64,000 nt of DNA from Desulfatiglans sp. (GTDB lineage: Bacteria; Desulfobacterota; DSM-4660; Desulfatiglandales; HGW-15). A model generated the notes under the pieces. That model saw only the letters and a program-made list of their open reading frames with translations. It did no database searches and was not told the origin of the DNA. Within the stretch, counting starts at the first letter, position 1; every line of letters begins with the position of its first letter. The stretch spans positions 1 to 64,000 of the forward strand of contig JAAZBV010000069.1 in assembly GCA_012513605.1 (NCBI GenBank). The letters are read 5' to 3'. Below are positions 9,117 to 19,060 of the stretch, piece after piece. Both the position numbers and the translations under genes were made by a program.

Positions 9117-10016
9117 ATGGCCAGTAATGTAATAACCAGGACTGACTTTAAGGATATAGGCACTGTAAGGCGCGGAAAGGTAAGGGATGTCTATGATATG
9201 GGGGATAAACTCCTTATCGTTGCAAGCGACCGCATATCCGCATTTGATGTTGTAATGGATGACCCTGTGCCTGACAAGGGTAAGATACTTACCGCCATAT
9301 CGGTCTTCTGGTTTGAAAAACTCAAAAAGGTTGTTGAAAACCATATTATATCGGTAAACCCGGATGAATACCCTGAGCCGTTAAGAAGATATAAAAAGGA
9401 GCTTACCGGGAGGAGCATGCTGGTAAAAAAGGCAAGGCCCCTGCCGGTAGAGTGCATTGTAAGGGGTTACATCTCAGGTTCAGGCTGGAATGATTATAAA
9501 AAGAGCGGCGCTGTATGCGGCATTCCCCTTCCTAAGGGGCTTACTGAATCGGAGATACTCCCGGAACCCATATTTACTCCATCAACAAAGGCGGAGCTGG
9601 GCGAGCATGATGAGAACATCTCCTTTGAAAAGACCATTGATATACTTGGTAAAAACACCGCTGAAAAGATCAGGGACCTTAGCCTTACTATCTATGAAAC
9701 AGGTAGAAAATTCGCAGCGGAAAAGGGGATCATAATCGCGGATACAAAGTTTGAGTTCGGTTTTATCGGTGATAAACTCATCCTTATTGATGAGGTGCTT
9801 ACACCTGATTCATCCCGTTTCTGGCCAATGGACACCTATAAACCCGGAGGGGCCCAGAAGAGTTTTGACAAGCAGTACTTAAGGGACTACCTGAACGGTC
9901 TTGACTGGCCCAAGGCACCGCCTCCGCCCAGGCTTCCATCTGAGGTTATTGAAAAGACCCGTGAAAAATACATGGAGGCACTTGAAAGACTTACAGGAAA
10001 AGGGCTGGGTTATTAA
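9117..10016 (+). CDS. purC: Phosphoribosylaminoimidazole-succinocarboxamide synthase
   Basis: SAICAR synthetase joins aspartate to CAIR using ATP in de novo purine synthesis. The 299-residue length fits the longer bacterial/yeast-type form. Diagnostic segments are [29 protein letters not shown] (N-terminal nucleotide site), [32 protein letters not shown], and [10 protein letters not shown] then [22 protein letters not shown] lies 7 bases before ATG 9117. It stands alone, about 100 bases before grpE, with no other purine gene nearby. Confidence 0.97.
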   Translation: MASNVITRTDFKDIGTVRRGKVRDVYDMGDKLLIVASDRISAFDVVMDDPVPDKGKILTAISVFWFEKLKKVVENHIISVNPDEYPEPLRRYKKELTGRSMLVKKARPLPVECIVRGYISGSGWNDYKKSGAVCGIPLPKGLTESEILPEPIFTPSTKAELGEHDENISFEKTIDILGKNTAEKIRDLSLTIYETGRKFAAEKGIIIADTKFEFGFIGDKLILIDEVLTPDSSRFWPMDTYKPGGAQKSFDKQYLRDYLNGLDWPKAPPPPRLPSEVIEKTREKYMEALERLTGKGLGY

Positions 10017-10124
10017 TCAAGCCTCATTTCCCTGCCTTGACAAAGCAAAACCAGATGCTTAAGGTAACAGTGGTTTTTTACAGCCCTTTTATCAGATCAA
10101 AATAAGGAGTCAGTTTTAGGAATT

Positions 10125-10781
10125 ATGAACAGAAATTTATTCGACAAGAGTAAAAAGATTGATGTCAAGGCAGATGAAACGGAAACAAAAGAGGGTGTTA
10201 CATCAGCAAAGAGTGAAGCAGGCTCTATAGAAATAACCCCTGAAGAGACCTCAACAGATGATCTTTTAAAAAAGATAGAAGAGCTCAAAGAAGAATCAAA
10301 GAATAATTATGATAAATATCTCCGCTCACAGGCGGAAATAGAGAATATTCTAAAGAGGAATAAAAAGGATAAAGAGGAATGGTATAAGTACGCAAATGAG
10401 GGGCTCATAAAAGAGCTGCTTCAGGTTATTGATAACCTTGAAAGAGCGCTTACCCACTCCTGCAATGAAGAATCATATAATGCCCACATAGAAGGGGTAG
10501 AACTTACACTCAAGGGTCTGAAGGACATACTCACAAAGGCAGGCCTTTCCGAGGTGAAAACCATTGGTGAAGATTTTGACCCGTGCCTTCATCATGCTGT
10601 TATGCAGGAGATGAGTGACAGCGTGGAAAAAGGCAAGATACTTAAGGAGTTCCAGAAGGGCTATCTTCTTAACCAGAGATTAATAAGACCTGCCATGGTT
10701 GTTATCAGCAAGGGGGTATCTGATGATAACATCCCTGACGAGACCTTCCAGGGGGCATGTGAAGAAAATAATATAGAGTAA
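10125..10781 (+). CDS. grpE: GrpE nucleotide exchange factor
   Basis: GrpE releases ADP from DnaK. The 218-residue protein has an acidic, poorly conserved N-terminus (1-45), a long coiled-coil helix (about 45-110, with KYLRSQAEIENILKRNKKD) and a C-terminal beta domain with DFDPCLHHAVMQE and RLIRPAMVVISKG. The gene is 19 bases upstream of dnaK and certainly co-transcribed. An hrcA repressor gene, common upstream of grpE, is absent, and I found no CIRCE-type inverted repeat in the 108-base gap before it. A different heat-shock control is therefore likely. Confidence 0.96.
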   Translation: MNRNLFDKSKKIDVKADETETKEGVTSAKSEAGSIEITPEETSTDDLLKKIEELKEESKNNYDKYLRSQAEIENILKRNKKDKEEWYKYANEGLIKELLQVIDNLERALTHSCNEESYNAHIEGVELTLKGLKDILTKAGLSEVKTIGEDFDPCLHHAVMQEMSDSVEKGKILKEFQKGYLLNQRLIRPAMVVISKGVSDDNIPDETFQGACEENNIE

Positions 10782-10800
10782 AGGGGGATAAGAAATAAAA

Positions 10801-12723
10801 ATGGGAAAAATTATAGGAATTGATCTTGGTACTACAAATTCATGTGTTGCTGTTATGGAAGGTGGTGATCCGGTTGTAATTGCCAACCAGGAAGGAAGCA
10901 GGACAACACCCTCAATAGTTGCCTTCAATGACAAGGGAGAGAGGCTTGTTGGGCAGATAGCAAAACGTCAGGCTGTGACAAACCCTGACAATACTATCTT
11001 TGCGGTAAAAAGGCTTATCGGAAGAAAATACGCATCTCCTGATGTGCAGAAGGATGTGGGCATTCTTCCATACAAGATTACCCAGGCCTCAAATGGTGAT
11101 GCGCAGGTAACCTGCCGCGGCAAGGACTACAGCCCTGCTGAAATATCATCCATGATCCTTGTAAAGATGAAACAGACCGCAGAGGATTACTTGGGCGAGC
11201 CTGTTACAGAGGCGGTAATTACAGTTCCTGCATATTTTAATGACAGCCAGAGACAGGCAACAAAAGATGCCGGCAAGATTGCAGGCTTAAACGTTTTAAG
11301 AATAATAAATGAACCTACTGCTGCATCCCTTGCCTATGGAGTAGATAAAAAGGGTGATAAAAAGATAGCAGTATTTGACCTTGGCGGCGGTACATTTGAT
11401 ATATCAATCCTTGAAATAGGCGAGGGCGTGTTTGAGGTTAAATCTACAAATGGCGACACACACCTTGGCGGAGAGGACTTTGACAACAGGGTAGTTAATT
11501 ATCTGGCCGATGAGTTTAAAAAGGATCAGGGCATTGACCTGAAGACTGACAAGATGGCGCTACAGCGTCTTAAAGAGGCGGCTGAAAAGGCAAAGATAGA
11601 GCTTTCAGGCTCAATGGAAACAGATATCAACCTGCCATTTATCACGGCAGATGCGAGCGGCCCGAAACACCTTAACATTAAACTCTCAAGATCAAAATTG
11701 GAGGCCCTTGTTGATGACCTTATCCAGAGGGTCATAAACCCCTGCAATATTGCCATCAAGGACTCAGGCTTCAAGGTCAGTGAGCTGGATGAGGTTATCC
11801 TTGTCGGCGGTATGACAAGGATGCCCAAGGTACAGGAAAAGGTTAAGGAGATATTTGGTAAGGAGCCCAGCAAGGGTGTAAACCCGGATGAGGTTGTTGC
11901 TCTTGGCGCTGCAATCCAGGGCGGTGTGTTAAAGGGAGATGTAAAGGATGTACTTCTTCTGGATGTTACACCCCTCTCACTTGGTATTGAGACCCTTGGC
12001 GGTGTCTTTACAAAGCTGATAGAAAAGAACACCACGATCCCGACAAAAAAGAGCCAGGTATTCTCCACCGCCGCTGATAACCAGCCCGCGGTTGAGATAC
12101 ATGTGCTTCAGGGTGAAAGGGAGATGGCCGCAAACAATAAGACCCTTGGTCGCTTCCAGCTTGTGGGTATCCCGGCGGCTCCCAGGGGTATACCCCAGAT
12201 AGAGGTAACCTTTGACATAGATGCAAATGGTATAGTAAGTGTTTCTGCAAAGGATATGGGCACAGGCAAGGAGCAGTCAATAAAGATAACCGCATCAAGC
12301 GGGCTTTCAGAGGAAGAGATCAAGCAGCTTATGAAAGACGCTGAGATGCATGCCGATGAAGACAAGAAAAAGAGGGAGCTTGTTGACGCAAAGAACATGG
12401 CTGACAGCATGATCTATACAACAGAAAAATCCCTCAAAGAAGATGTAAAAGATCTGGATGCAACCTCAAAGTCAGCGATTGAAACGGCCATTGCAAACCT
12501 GAAAAAGGCAATGGAAGGAGACAATGTTGACGAGATCAAGCGCCTGACAGAAGAGCTTACACAGGCATCACACAAAATAGCTGAGGCCATGTATGCAAAG
12601 GCCAGTGCAGAGCAGCAGGCGCAGCAGCAGGCAGGCGGAGCAGGTGGCGACTCTTCCGGCAAGGCAAAGGATGATGATGTTGTTGATGCGGACTTTGAGG
12701 AAGTTGGCAAGGATAAAAACTAG
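10801..12723 (+). CDS. dnaK: Hsp70 chaperone DnaK
   Basis: 640 residues, full length. The ATPase domain shows [16 protein letters not shown] at the N-terminus, the signature [12 protein letters not shown] near 195-206, and [14 protein letters not shown] near 335. The substrate-binding beta domain and helical lid follow, ending in a Gly/Ala/Gln-rich linker and an acidic tail ([12 protein letters not shown]). It acts with GrpE on unfolded cytoplasmic proteins. dnaJ does not follow; the next gene instead overlaps the dnaK stop by one base and encodes a lipoprotein, an unusual operon partner. Confidence 0.98.
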   Translation: MGKIIGIDLGTTNSCVAVMEGGDPVVIANQEGSRTTPSIVAFNDKGERLVGQIAKRQAVTNPDNTIFAVKRLIGRKYASPDVQKDVGILPYKITQASNGDAQVTCRGKDYSPAEISSMILVKMKQTAEDYLGEPVTEAVITVPAYFNDSQRQATKDAGKIAGLNVLRIINEPTAASLAYGVDKKGDKKIAVFDLGGGTFDISILEIGEGVFEVKSTNGDTHLGGEDFDNRVVNYLADEFKKDQGIDLKTDKMALQRLKEAAEKAKIELSGSMETDINLPFITADASGPKHLNIKLSRSKLEALVDDLIQRVINPCNIAIKDSGFKVSELDEVILVGGMTRMPKVQEKVKEIFGKEPSKGVNPDEVVALGAAIQGGVLKGDVKDVLLLDVTPLSLGIETLGGVFTKLIEKNTTIPTKKSQVFSTAADNQPAVEIHVLQGEREMAANNKTLGRFQLVGIPAAPRGIPQIEVTFDIDANGIVSVSAKDMGTGKEQSIKITASSGLSEEEIKQLMKDAEMHADEDKKKRELVDAKNMADSMIYTTEKSLKEDVKDLDATSKSAIETAIANLKKAMEGDNVDEIKRLTEELTQASHKIAEAMYAKASAEQQAQQQAGGAGGDSSGKAKDDDVVDADFEEVGKDKN

Positions 12724-14831
12724 TGCATTTCACTAAATTCCTTATAAAAAAGGCTGTTCCCGTGATTTTATCGGGAATGGCCTTTCTCTTTTTTTCCTGC
12801 GGGGCAATGCATAAGGGGGTGCTGTCTGAAAAGAGAGTAAGAACTGCGCCAGGCTATTCAAATGCCCTGGCAGATTATGAGGCAGGCAGGTATGGCAATG
12901 CCCTTGAGGCATTCAACCGGATACTCAAAAACAGGCCGGATCACCCTGATGCCCGCATTATCAGGTATTACAGGATTTTCTCTCTATACCACACAGGTGA
13001 TTATAAAGGTGTTGTTTACTATGCAGCAGATTGGTTAAAGGATTACCCTGAGAGCCCTGAACGTTACAAGATGCAGAGGCTGATTGGTGATGCAAACATG
13101 GCAATGGGTCTCATGCATGAGGCCTGCTTCTGGATGACTGTCTCCATTAAGACAGCAAAAGCAACAGGTATATCAGGAGATTATGAGGGTGAAACTGTCA
13201 AAGTTGTTAATGATATTATCAGTATGACGAGTGAGGCAGACCTGAACAGGATCAAAAAACTTGACGGTATAAGCAGATTCATGCCTGCCATAAACCTGAG
13301 GCAGGCTGAAATAGCCCTTGCCAGAAATGCATTCGTGCAGGCAAAAAGGCTTGCAACCCTTGCTGTTAATTCCGCATCTGAGCAAAACGATACAGTGCTT
13401 GTCACAAAAGGCAGAGAGCTCTTATCCCGGATTTCTGAAACAAAAGAAGAAAACATCATTGCAACCAAAAAGGTTATAGGTTGTCTTTTGCCGCTCAAGG
13501 GTGACTACGCTTTATACGGGGAGGAACTCCTGAACGGGATTGAGCTTGGTCTTGATATATTCGGCGCAGGAGAGGCGGGAGCCCCCATAGAACTTGTTAT
13601 AAAGAATACCAATGCCTCACCCGAAGATACAATTACTGCGATTACCGAATTAATCCAGAAGGAGAAGGTTATTGCCATCCTTGGCCCCCTTTCTCAGGCT
13701 GCATCTGCTGCTGCTGCAAAAAAGGCGCAGGAGCATGGTGTGCCGATCATAACCTTTACCCAGAAACCCTCTATCATAAAAGAGGGAAACTGTGTATTCA
13801 GGAACTATCTGACACCTGAAAAGGAGGTGGATGCCCTTGTGACAAAGGCTATTGGCGACATGGGCATGCTGAGGTTTGGGATATTTTACCCTGAAACCTC
13901 CTATGGTAAATACCTGATGAATCTCTTCTGGGACAGGGTGGATGAGATGGGTGGTATAATAACCGCAGTTGAGTCTTATAAACCGGGTGATACTGACTTT
14001 GCTGAAGGCATTAAGAAGATGGCCGGGCTTTACTATCCACGTCCAAAGTCGGTTATTGAAAGGCTAAAGGCTGAGATGCTTGCCCTGGCAGGCATAGTAG
14101 ATGCGGAGGTTATCCCCGGTCAGGAATATACCCCTGAGACCCATGCTAGCGCTTCAGGTACAGCTTTACCTCACGAGGGGATTGGCCTGGAACCAATGTA
14201 TGATATGGAAGCTGCCACAGAAGAGGCCCTGGTCGATGATAACCCTGATGCAGAAATAGATACTGAGCGGCCTGATATCGAACAGGCCGATAATATAAAA
14301 CCCGGGGCAGATGCCTCTGACATGGCACGTATAGAATATCATGCAACAACAGACCCAATAGTGGATTTTGATGCGGTGTTCATACCTGACAACAGCCGGA
14401 ATATTGCGCTTATTGCGCCGCAGTTCCCTTTTTACAATGTCTTTAATGTCCCCTTCTTAGGCACCAGCCTCTGGCTCTCAGGTGACCTTTTAAAAACCAC
14501 GTCCGAATACATTCAGGGGGCTGTTTTCCCCACAGGTTTTTATGCGGATAATGAATCCACAGGCATTATGGATTTCGTAAACCAGTACAGGGATATTTAT
14601 GGCAAAGAGCCTGGGATTCTTGCTGCTACCGGGTTTGACACCATAAAGATGATGAGCGTTCTTTTTACTGAAAATGATATCAATACCAGGTCTGATTTTA
14701 AGCAGGCACTCATTGAATATAAGAACTACTCAGGAGTGACAGGACAGATATCATTTGATGAAGATGGCGAGGTTGAAAAGATGCCCACGCTCCTAACCAT
14801 TCATGGTAAAGGTTATCATATTCTGAAATAG
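12723..14831 (+). CDS. LppC-like lipoprotein: TPR repeats plus type 1 periplasmic binding fold
   Basis: 702 residues. A signal sequence ends in a lipobox (LFFSC, lipidated C26). Residues about 40-215 hold tetratricopeptide-like helices (YEAGRYGNALEAFNRILKNRPDHPDA). From about 235 to the end is a periplasmic binding protein type 1 fold, with VIGCLLPLKGDYALYGEELLNGIELG, AILGPLSQAASAAAA, FDAVFIPDNS and AATGFDTIKMM. This is the arrangement of LpoA/YraM, which activates penicillin-binding proteins in Gammaproteobacteria; related fused proteins are common in Deltaproteobacteria. An acidic insertion of about 110 residues (about 430-540) interrupts the binding fold and is not typical. GTG at 12723 overlaps the last base of the dnaK stop; no better start precedes the signal peptide. 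Confidence 0.82.
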   Translation: MHFTKFLIKKAVPVILSGMAFLFFSCGAMHKGVLSEKRVRTAPGYSNALADYEAGRYGNALEAFNRILKNRPDHPDARIIRYYRIFSLYHTGDYKGVVYYAADWLKDYPESPERYKMQRLIGDANMAMGLMHEACFWMTVSIKTAKATGISGDYEGETVKVVNDIISMTSEADLNRIKKLDGISRFMPAINLRQAEIALARNAFVQAKRLATLAVNSASEQNDTVLVTKGRELLSRISETKEENIIATKKVIGCLLPLKGDYALYGEELLNGIELGLDIFGAGEAGAPIELVIKNTNASPEDTITAITELIQKEKVIAILGPLSQAASAAAAKKAQEHGVPIITFTQKPSIIKEGNCVFRNYLTPEKEVDALVTKAIGDMGMLRFGIFYPETSYGKYLMNLFWDRVDEMGGIITAVESYKPGDTDFAEGIKKMAGLYYPRPKSVIERLKAEMLALAGIVDAEVIPGQEYTPETHASASGTALPHEGIGLEPMYDMEAATEEALVDDNPDAEIDTERPDIEQADNIKPGADASDMARIEYHATTDPIVDFDAVFIPDNSRNIALIAPQFPFYNVFNVPFLGTSLWLSGDLLKTTSEYIQGAVFPTGFYADNESTGIMDFVNQYRDIYGKEPGILAATGFDTIKMMSVLFTENDINTRSDFKQALIEYKNYSGVTGQISFDEDGEVEKMPTLLTIHGKGYHILK

Positions 14832-14873
14832 TATCCCTCAGCCTGTCATTCGCATGAAAGGCGGGTCATTGAT

Positions 14874-14887
14874 CCCGGTACACCGGG
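14874..14887. terminator. Small hairpin between convergent genes
   Basis: CCCGGT-AC-ACCGGG forms a perfect 6-bp stem in the 107-base gap where the lipoprotein gene and tatC converge. There is no T-run directly after it, so factor-independent termination is only a possibility. Confidence 0.3.
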
Positions 14888-14938
14888 GAATCCATTTTTA
14901 CTTAGAATTTGGTGTAGCATGGCATGGTTAACCGAAGG

Positions 14939-15700
14939 TTATTTCTCCGCTTTTTTCTCTTCCGTTTTCTCCTTTTTTTTCTCAGGCCTGGCAAAGCGCG
15001 AAGAGAATATACCCACCTCATACAGAAGGACCAGAGGCCCTGCCATCAGGCACTGAGACACAGCATCAGGAGAGGGGGTAAGTATTGCCCCTACAATAAA
15101 TGCAAAGAGGAATGCATACTTACGGTGCTTCTTTAAAAAGGGGACAGTAACGAGCCCCATCTTGGTTAAAAAGAAAAGCACCACCGGGAGCTCAAACACA
15201 AGGCCAAAGGCAAGTAGCATCTTTGAGGCGAAACCAAAATACTGCTGAACAGATGGCATGGCCCTGAGGCTTTCGCTTGAATAGCCGAGAAAGAATTTAA
15301 ACCCTACCGGGAAAACAATAAAATAACCGAATAGCGCACCGGAGATAAAAAGCACTGTGGATGAAATGACAAAGGGCGCAACATACCTTTTTTCATCGGG
15401 GTAAAGACCTGGCGCAACGAATTTCCAGATCTGGTAAAAGATTACAGGTGATGCTACCAGTATGCCTGCAACAAATGCGGTCTTAAGCTCTATAAAAAAC
15501 ATCTCCGGAAGGCCTGTAAAGATAAGGCTGCTCCCTTCAGGCATGTTCTTTGTGAGTGGCGCGGTAAGAATACCAAACAGCTCTTCAGCAAAATAATAGG
15601 CGCAGCAGAATCCAATGCCTACTGCGATAAATGCGCGGATAAGTCGTTTTCTAAGCTCCTCAAGGTGGCTCATGAAAGGCTGCTTTGCTTCATCAGTCAT
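14939..15700 (-). CDS. tatC: Twin-arginine translocase subunit TatC
   Basis: TatC is the multi-span inner-membrane receptor that binds twin-arginine signal peptides and recruits TatA. The 253-residue protein opens with [17 protein letters not shown], the conserved cytoplasmic N-terminus. It has six hydrophobic segments and the periplasmic-loop motif [16 protein letters not shown], and ends in a Lys/Glu-rich tail. It overlaps the stop of tatB by 4 bases. The Tat-targeted ferredoxin at 37607 is one likely substrate. Confidence 0.95.
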   Translation of the reverse strand: MTDEAKQPFMSHLEELRKRLIRAFIAVGIGFCCAYYFAEELFGILTAPLTKNMPEGSSLIFTGLPEMFFIELKTAFVAGILVASPVIFYQIWKFVAPGLYPDEKRYVAPFVISSTVLFISGALFGYFIVFPVGFKFFLGYSSESLRAMPSVQQYFGFASKMLLAFGLVFELPVVLFFLTKMGLVTVPFLKKHRKYAFLFAFIVGAILTPSPDAVSQCLMAGPLVLLYEVGIFSSRFARPEKKKEKTEEKKAEK

Positions 15701-16095
15701 TTTTCAGGGGTCTCCTTATTATCTGGCTCAGTGGCTGCGGAAGCTTGTGCAGAGGGTGTTTCAGGGTTTGCGGCATCTGCCGCAGGTTCGTTTACCGGTG
15801 CGGTTATTAACGCCTCATTTACCTCAGGGGCCTCGTCAGCGGCATCATCTGCCATATCTGTGGCCGCCTTATCAATAGACTTTTGGAAGTCATGTAATGT
15901 CTCGGTTGTCTCTTTTTTAATAGCCCTTATCTCTTCATCAAGGTTCAAACTCGCCTTTATCTCCTGGGATGCCTTTTTGAATTCAGCCAGACCCTTGCCC
16001 AGCGCCTTTGCCAGGTCAGGCAGCTTGCTCGGCCCTATTACTATCAGGGCTATTACCATAATGACTAATAATTCAGTCATTCCTATTCCAAACAT
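15697..16095 (-). CDS. tatB: Twin-arginine translocase subunit TatB/TatA
   Basis: 132 residues. One N-terminal transmembrane helix ([21 protein letters not shown]) carries E8 and the G-P hinge, followed by an amphipathic helix ([15 protein letters not shown]) and a long Ala/Pro/Glu-rich tail. The E at position 8 and length over 100 residues favour TatB, but in many Deltaproteobacteria a single gene of this form serves for both TatA and TatB. It directly precedes tatC with overlapping stop and start. Confidence 0.88.
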   Translation of the reverse strand: MFGIGMTELLVIMVIALIVIGPSKLPDLAKALGKGLAEFKKASQEIKASLNLDEEIRAIKKETTETLHDFQKSIDKAATDMADDAADEAPEVNEALITAPVNEPAADAANPETPSAQASAATEPDNKETPEK

Positions 16096-16113
16096 GATAA
16101 ACCTCTTTTAATG

Positions 16114-16566
16114 TTAAATATTCCTGGTTAACGCAATTTCATCACAGTTTGGGAATTTAGTGCACTTCAGGCAGTCTGACCATACCTTGTGGGGCAGTTC
16201 CGATTTATCCACAATACTGAATCCCAGCTTTTTAAAATATTCCGGCACATAGGTAAGTGTGAATACCTTGTTAAGCCCGAGGGCCTTTGCCTCTTCCATA
16301 CACTTTTTTACAAGCATTACACCGTAATTGTTCCCGTAATACTGCTCCATTACAGCAAGGGACCTTATCTCTGCAAGGTCCTCCCAGCATAATCCGAGTG
16401 CGCATACTGCTATTATGCTGCCGTCATCGCCTGTCACCACATAAAAGTCCCTCAGGTGTTCATACAGTTCACTCAGTGAACGGGGGAGCAGTATCCCCCT
16501 GTCGCCATAATGATTAAGCAGGCGCTGGATCTGTGGAACCTCATTTATATATGCCTTTCTGATCAT
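16114..16566 (-). CDS. GNAT N-acetyltransferase, short N-acetylglutamate synthase type
   Basis: 150 residues of GNAT fold. The acetyl-CoA site follows strand 4 (LAEIRSLAVMEQYYGNNYGVMLVKKCMEEAKALG), and the C-terminal half has VPEYFKKLGFSIVDKSELPHKVWSDCLKCTKFPNCDE. The PHKVW-DC-C--FP-CDE ending is characteristic of the short ArgA-like acetyltransferases that make N-acetylglutamate for arginine synthesis. The gene overlaps the following SPOR gene by 4 bases and precedes tatB, so it sits in a mixed housekeeping operon without other arginine biosynthesis genes. Confidence 0.82.
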   Translation of the reverse strand: MIRKAYINEVPQIQRLLNHYGDRGILLPRSLSELYEHLRDFYVVTGDDGSIIAVCALGLCWEDLAEIRSLAVMEQYYGNNYGVMLVKKCMEEAKALGLNKVFTLTYVPEYFKKLGFSIVDKSELPHKVWSDCLKCTKFPNCDEIALTRNI

Positions 16567-17342
16567 TTTGCCTCTACCTTTGAGATAAAACCATTATGCC
16601 CCAGTTCATTTTTAAGCCGTAGATGGTATTTAACCGCATCGTTACGGTCATGGAATCTCCCGCACATTATGCGAAAGGTCTTTTTACCATTTACAGTAGC
16701 TGCATAATAATATGCATCATATCCACGATCAACAAGATCTTTTATCGTTTCTTTAGCCTTTGTGAGGTCGCTTATAGCAGCGATCTGCACGGAATAGTGT
16801 TCCCCCGCCACTCTTTCACGATCAGGGGGCAGCTCCTTTGATGATGAAGAGAGACTTTTTTCCTTTTTCTCATTCACCAAAGGGGTTTGAATGGTATCCT
16901 CCTTAATGAGGGGAGTGGCCTCCTCACCTGTTTCCTTTGACCTTATTACCACCCTTACCTCATTACCTGTATCAGACATGGGGCCCTTTTCATCCCGTGA
17001 AAGGGTGATCTGCTGATCAGGGATCTTATCTTCTGCTGTAATGAGGTCCTTAATCTTTGCCTTCTTTTTTTTATTTTCAAGATCAGCATAAAAATCAAGA
17101 GAAGCCTCCTTTGGTGGTTCATACTCGATTTTTTCATTCAGGCCAAAAAGCGCCCTGACCCTGTTTATGGGGTGTTTTATATCAAACATGGCCCCGGGTA
17201 TAACCCCTTTTCCGACCAGCACCCCTAAGACAAACATCCAGAAAAAAAGAAAGAGTATAAAGCAGCCAAGCAGGAAGGCGTAGCTGCGGCTTATAACGAT
17301 CATCTTTTGTCCTGACCTTGATTTTTCTTTTGCCTTGCCCAT
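16563..17342 (-). CDS. SPOR-domain inner-membrane protein
   Basis: 259 residues: a basic N-terminus, one transmembrane helix (about 19-45, FLLGCFILFLFFWMFVLGVL), a charged, probably disordered periplasmic linker (about 60-180) and a C-terminal SPOR domain (about 182-259, HYSVQIAAISDLTKAKETIKDL through FRIMCGRFHDRNDAVKY). SPOR domains bind denuded glycan strands of septal peptidoglycan, so a cell-division or cell-wall role is likely, as for FtsN or DedD. It lies 6 bases downstream of argS. Confidence 0.88.
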   Translation of the reverse strand: MGKAKEKSRSGQKMIVISRSYAFLLGCFILFLFFWMFVLGVLVGKGVIPGAMFDIKHPINRVRALFGLNEKIEYEPPKEASLDFYADLENKKKKAKIKDLITAEDKIPDQQITLSRDEKGPMSDTGNEVRVVIRSKETGEEATPLIKEDTIQTPLVNEKKEKSLSSSSKELPPDRERVAGEHYSVQIAAISDLTKAKETIKDLVDRGYDAYYYAATVNGKKTFRIMCGRFHDRNDAVKYHLRLKNELGHNGFISKVEAK

Positions 17343-17348
17343 ATGGCT

Positions 17349-19025
17349 CTACATCTTCTCCGGGGCGCTTACACCCATCAGGTTCAGCCCGTTTCTCAAT
17401 ACTATCCTTACCCCTGCCACAAGGGCAAGCCTGGCCTTTGAAAGATTCACGTCACTGGTGATAATCCTGTTTTCCGCATCCTTGATCCCCAGGTTGAAAT
17501 ACCTGTGGAATCTGGCTGCAAGATCAGTAAGAAAATAGACAATCCTGTGTGGCTCAAATGAGTCGCAGATACTGTCAAGGAGTTCAGGGAACCCATCAAG
17601 CGTCCTTATAAGGTCTATCTCTTCTTCAAGCGTTAGCATCTTAAGAAGGTTAATGTCCGTGTCAGGCAGCACATCAACACCCTCTGCCTCTGCCTTCCTG
17701 AATATGCTGCATATCCTTGCATGGGCGTACTGCACATAATAGACCGGGTTTTCATTATCATTCTTTGTTACCATATCTATGTCAAAATCAAGGGGAGAAT
17801 CACTGCTCTTGGTAAGGAAGACAAACCTTGCCGCATCAACATTCACCTCCTCAAGCAGGTCCTTCATGGTCACATACTGCCCTGCCCTTTTTGACATCCT
17901 TATCTCCTCACCCTCTTTCCATAGCTTTACAAGCTGTATAAGCAGGACAGAGAGCCATTTGCCCGAAACACCATTGGTCTTAAGGGCAGATTGAACCCTG
18001 TTTATATACCCGTGATGGTCAGCCCCCCAGATGTTAAGCGCCCTTTTAAAGCCCCTCCTGTATTTATCCATGTGATAGGCGATATCAGATGCAAAGTATG
18101 TGTACTGGCCATCCTGTTTTTTTATTACCCTGTCCTTGTCATCCCCATAACCGGATGTGCTGATCCAGAGGGCACCATCCTTTTCATAGAGCTTGCCCTT
18201 CTCCTTCATCTCATTAAGGGCCTTATCAACAAGACCATTTTTAAATAGATCCGATTCATTGAACCAGGTATCAAAACTGACCCTGAACTGTTCAAGATCC
18301 TTTTTCAGTTCCGTGAGCATCTTTGCTTTTCCGATCTCGGAACAGGTAATGATTGCAGCCTCTTTATCCATAGCAGAAAGGTCTGCCTCTTTTTCTATCT
18401 CCTTTGCAAGGTCGATAACATAATCACCATGGTAACCCTTTTCAGGGAAGGGGTAATCCGGCTCCTTCATCTGTTTCCATCTTGCGTAAACAGATTCCCC
18501 TAAAAGCCTGATCTGCACACCCGCATCATTTATATAAAACTCCCTTGAGACCTCATATCCCCTGAACTCAAGGATTCGGCATATGGTATCGCCCAGGGCC
18601 GCGCCCCTGCCGTGACCAAGGTGCAAAGGGCCGGTCGGGTTTGCGCTTACATACTCTACAAGTACGCTCTCATCCCTCTTTGCTGCTGCACCATACCCTT
18701 TATCAAGGTCAATTATGTTTTTAAGACCTTTGAGCCACTCTACGCTGCTGATGGTAAAATTGATAAAGCCGGGACCGGCTATCTCTATCTTTTCAAGAAA
18801 CCTCTCAGGGTCCCTGAAGTTATCCACTATTATCTTTGCAATGTCACGCGGCGCCCTCTTCTGTGATGATGCGAGCATCATGGCAAGGTTTGTTGCCAGG
18901 TGGCCGTGCTCCCTGCTGGCAGGCACCTCTACCACATAATTAGGGGGTGTTGTCTCCTTTAAAAGCCCCTCTTCTATACAGTAATCAAGGGTATTTTTAA
19001 TAAGTATATTGAGATTTTCCTTCAT
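17349..19025 (-). CDS. argS: Arginyl-tRNA synthetase
   Basis: A class I synthetase charging tRNA-Arg, 558 residues. An N-terminal add-1 domain (1-95) precedes the catalytic core, with HLGH at 135-138 in ANPTGPLHLGHGRG. The KMSKS-like loop reads IRMSKRAGQ. The C-terminal DALR anticodon-binding domain includes YVQYAHARICSIFRK and ends in VLRNGLNLMGVSAPEKM, the usual terminus. Nothing is missing. The operon order alr-argS-SPOR-GNAT-tatB-tatC is continuous on the minus strand. Confidence 0.97.
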   Translation of the reverse strand: MKENLNILIKNTLDYCIEEGLLKETTPPNYVVEVPASREHGHLATNLAMMLASSQKRAPRDIAKIIVDNFRDPERFLEKIEIAGPGFINFTISSVEWLKGLKNIIDLDKGYGAAAKRDESVLVEYVSANPTGPLHLGHGRGAALGDTICRILEFRGYEVSREFYINDAGVQIRLLGESVYARWKQMKEPDYPFPEKGYHGDYVIDLAKEIEKEADLSAMDKEAAIITCSEIGKAKMLTELKKDLEQFRVSFDTWFNESDLFKNGLVDKALNEMKEKGKLYEKDGALWISTSGYGDDKDRVIKKQDGQYTYFASDIAYHMDKYRRGFKRALNIWGADHHGYINRVQSALKTNGVSGKWLSVLLIQLVKLWKEGEEIRMSKRAGQYVTMKDLLEEVNVDAARFVFLTKSSDSPLDFDIDMVTKNDNENPVYYVQYAHARICSIFRKAEAEGVDVLPDTDINLLKMLTLEEEIDLIRTLDGFPELLDSICDSFEPHRIVYFLTDLAARFHRYFNLGIKDAENRIITSDVNLSKARLALVAGVRIVLRNGLNLMGVSAPEKM

Positions 19026-19060
19026 ATTTCTTTTTTACCAACTCCTTTTACATCTGATTC

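Noticed and set aside
11526-12068. 180-codon antisense frame within dnaK
   Set aside because: It mirrors dnaK codon usage on the opposite strand; its Ser/Thr/Arg-rich product has no recognisable domain.
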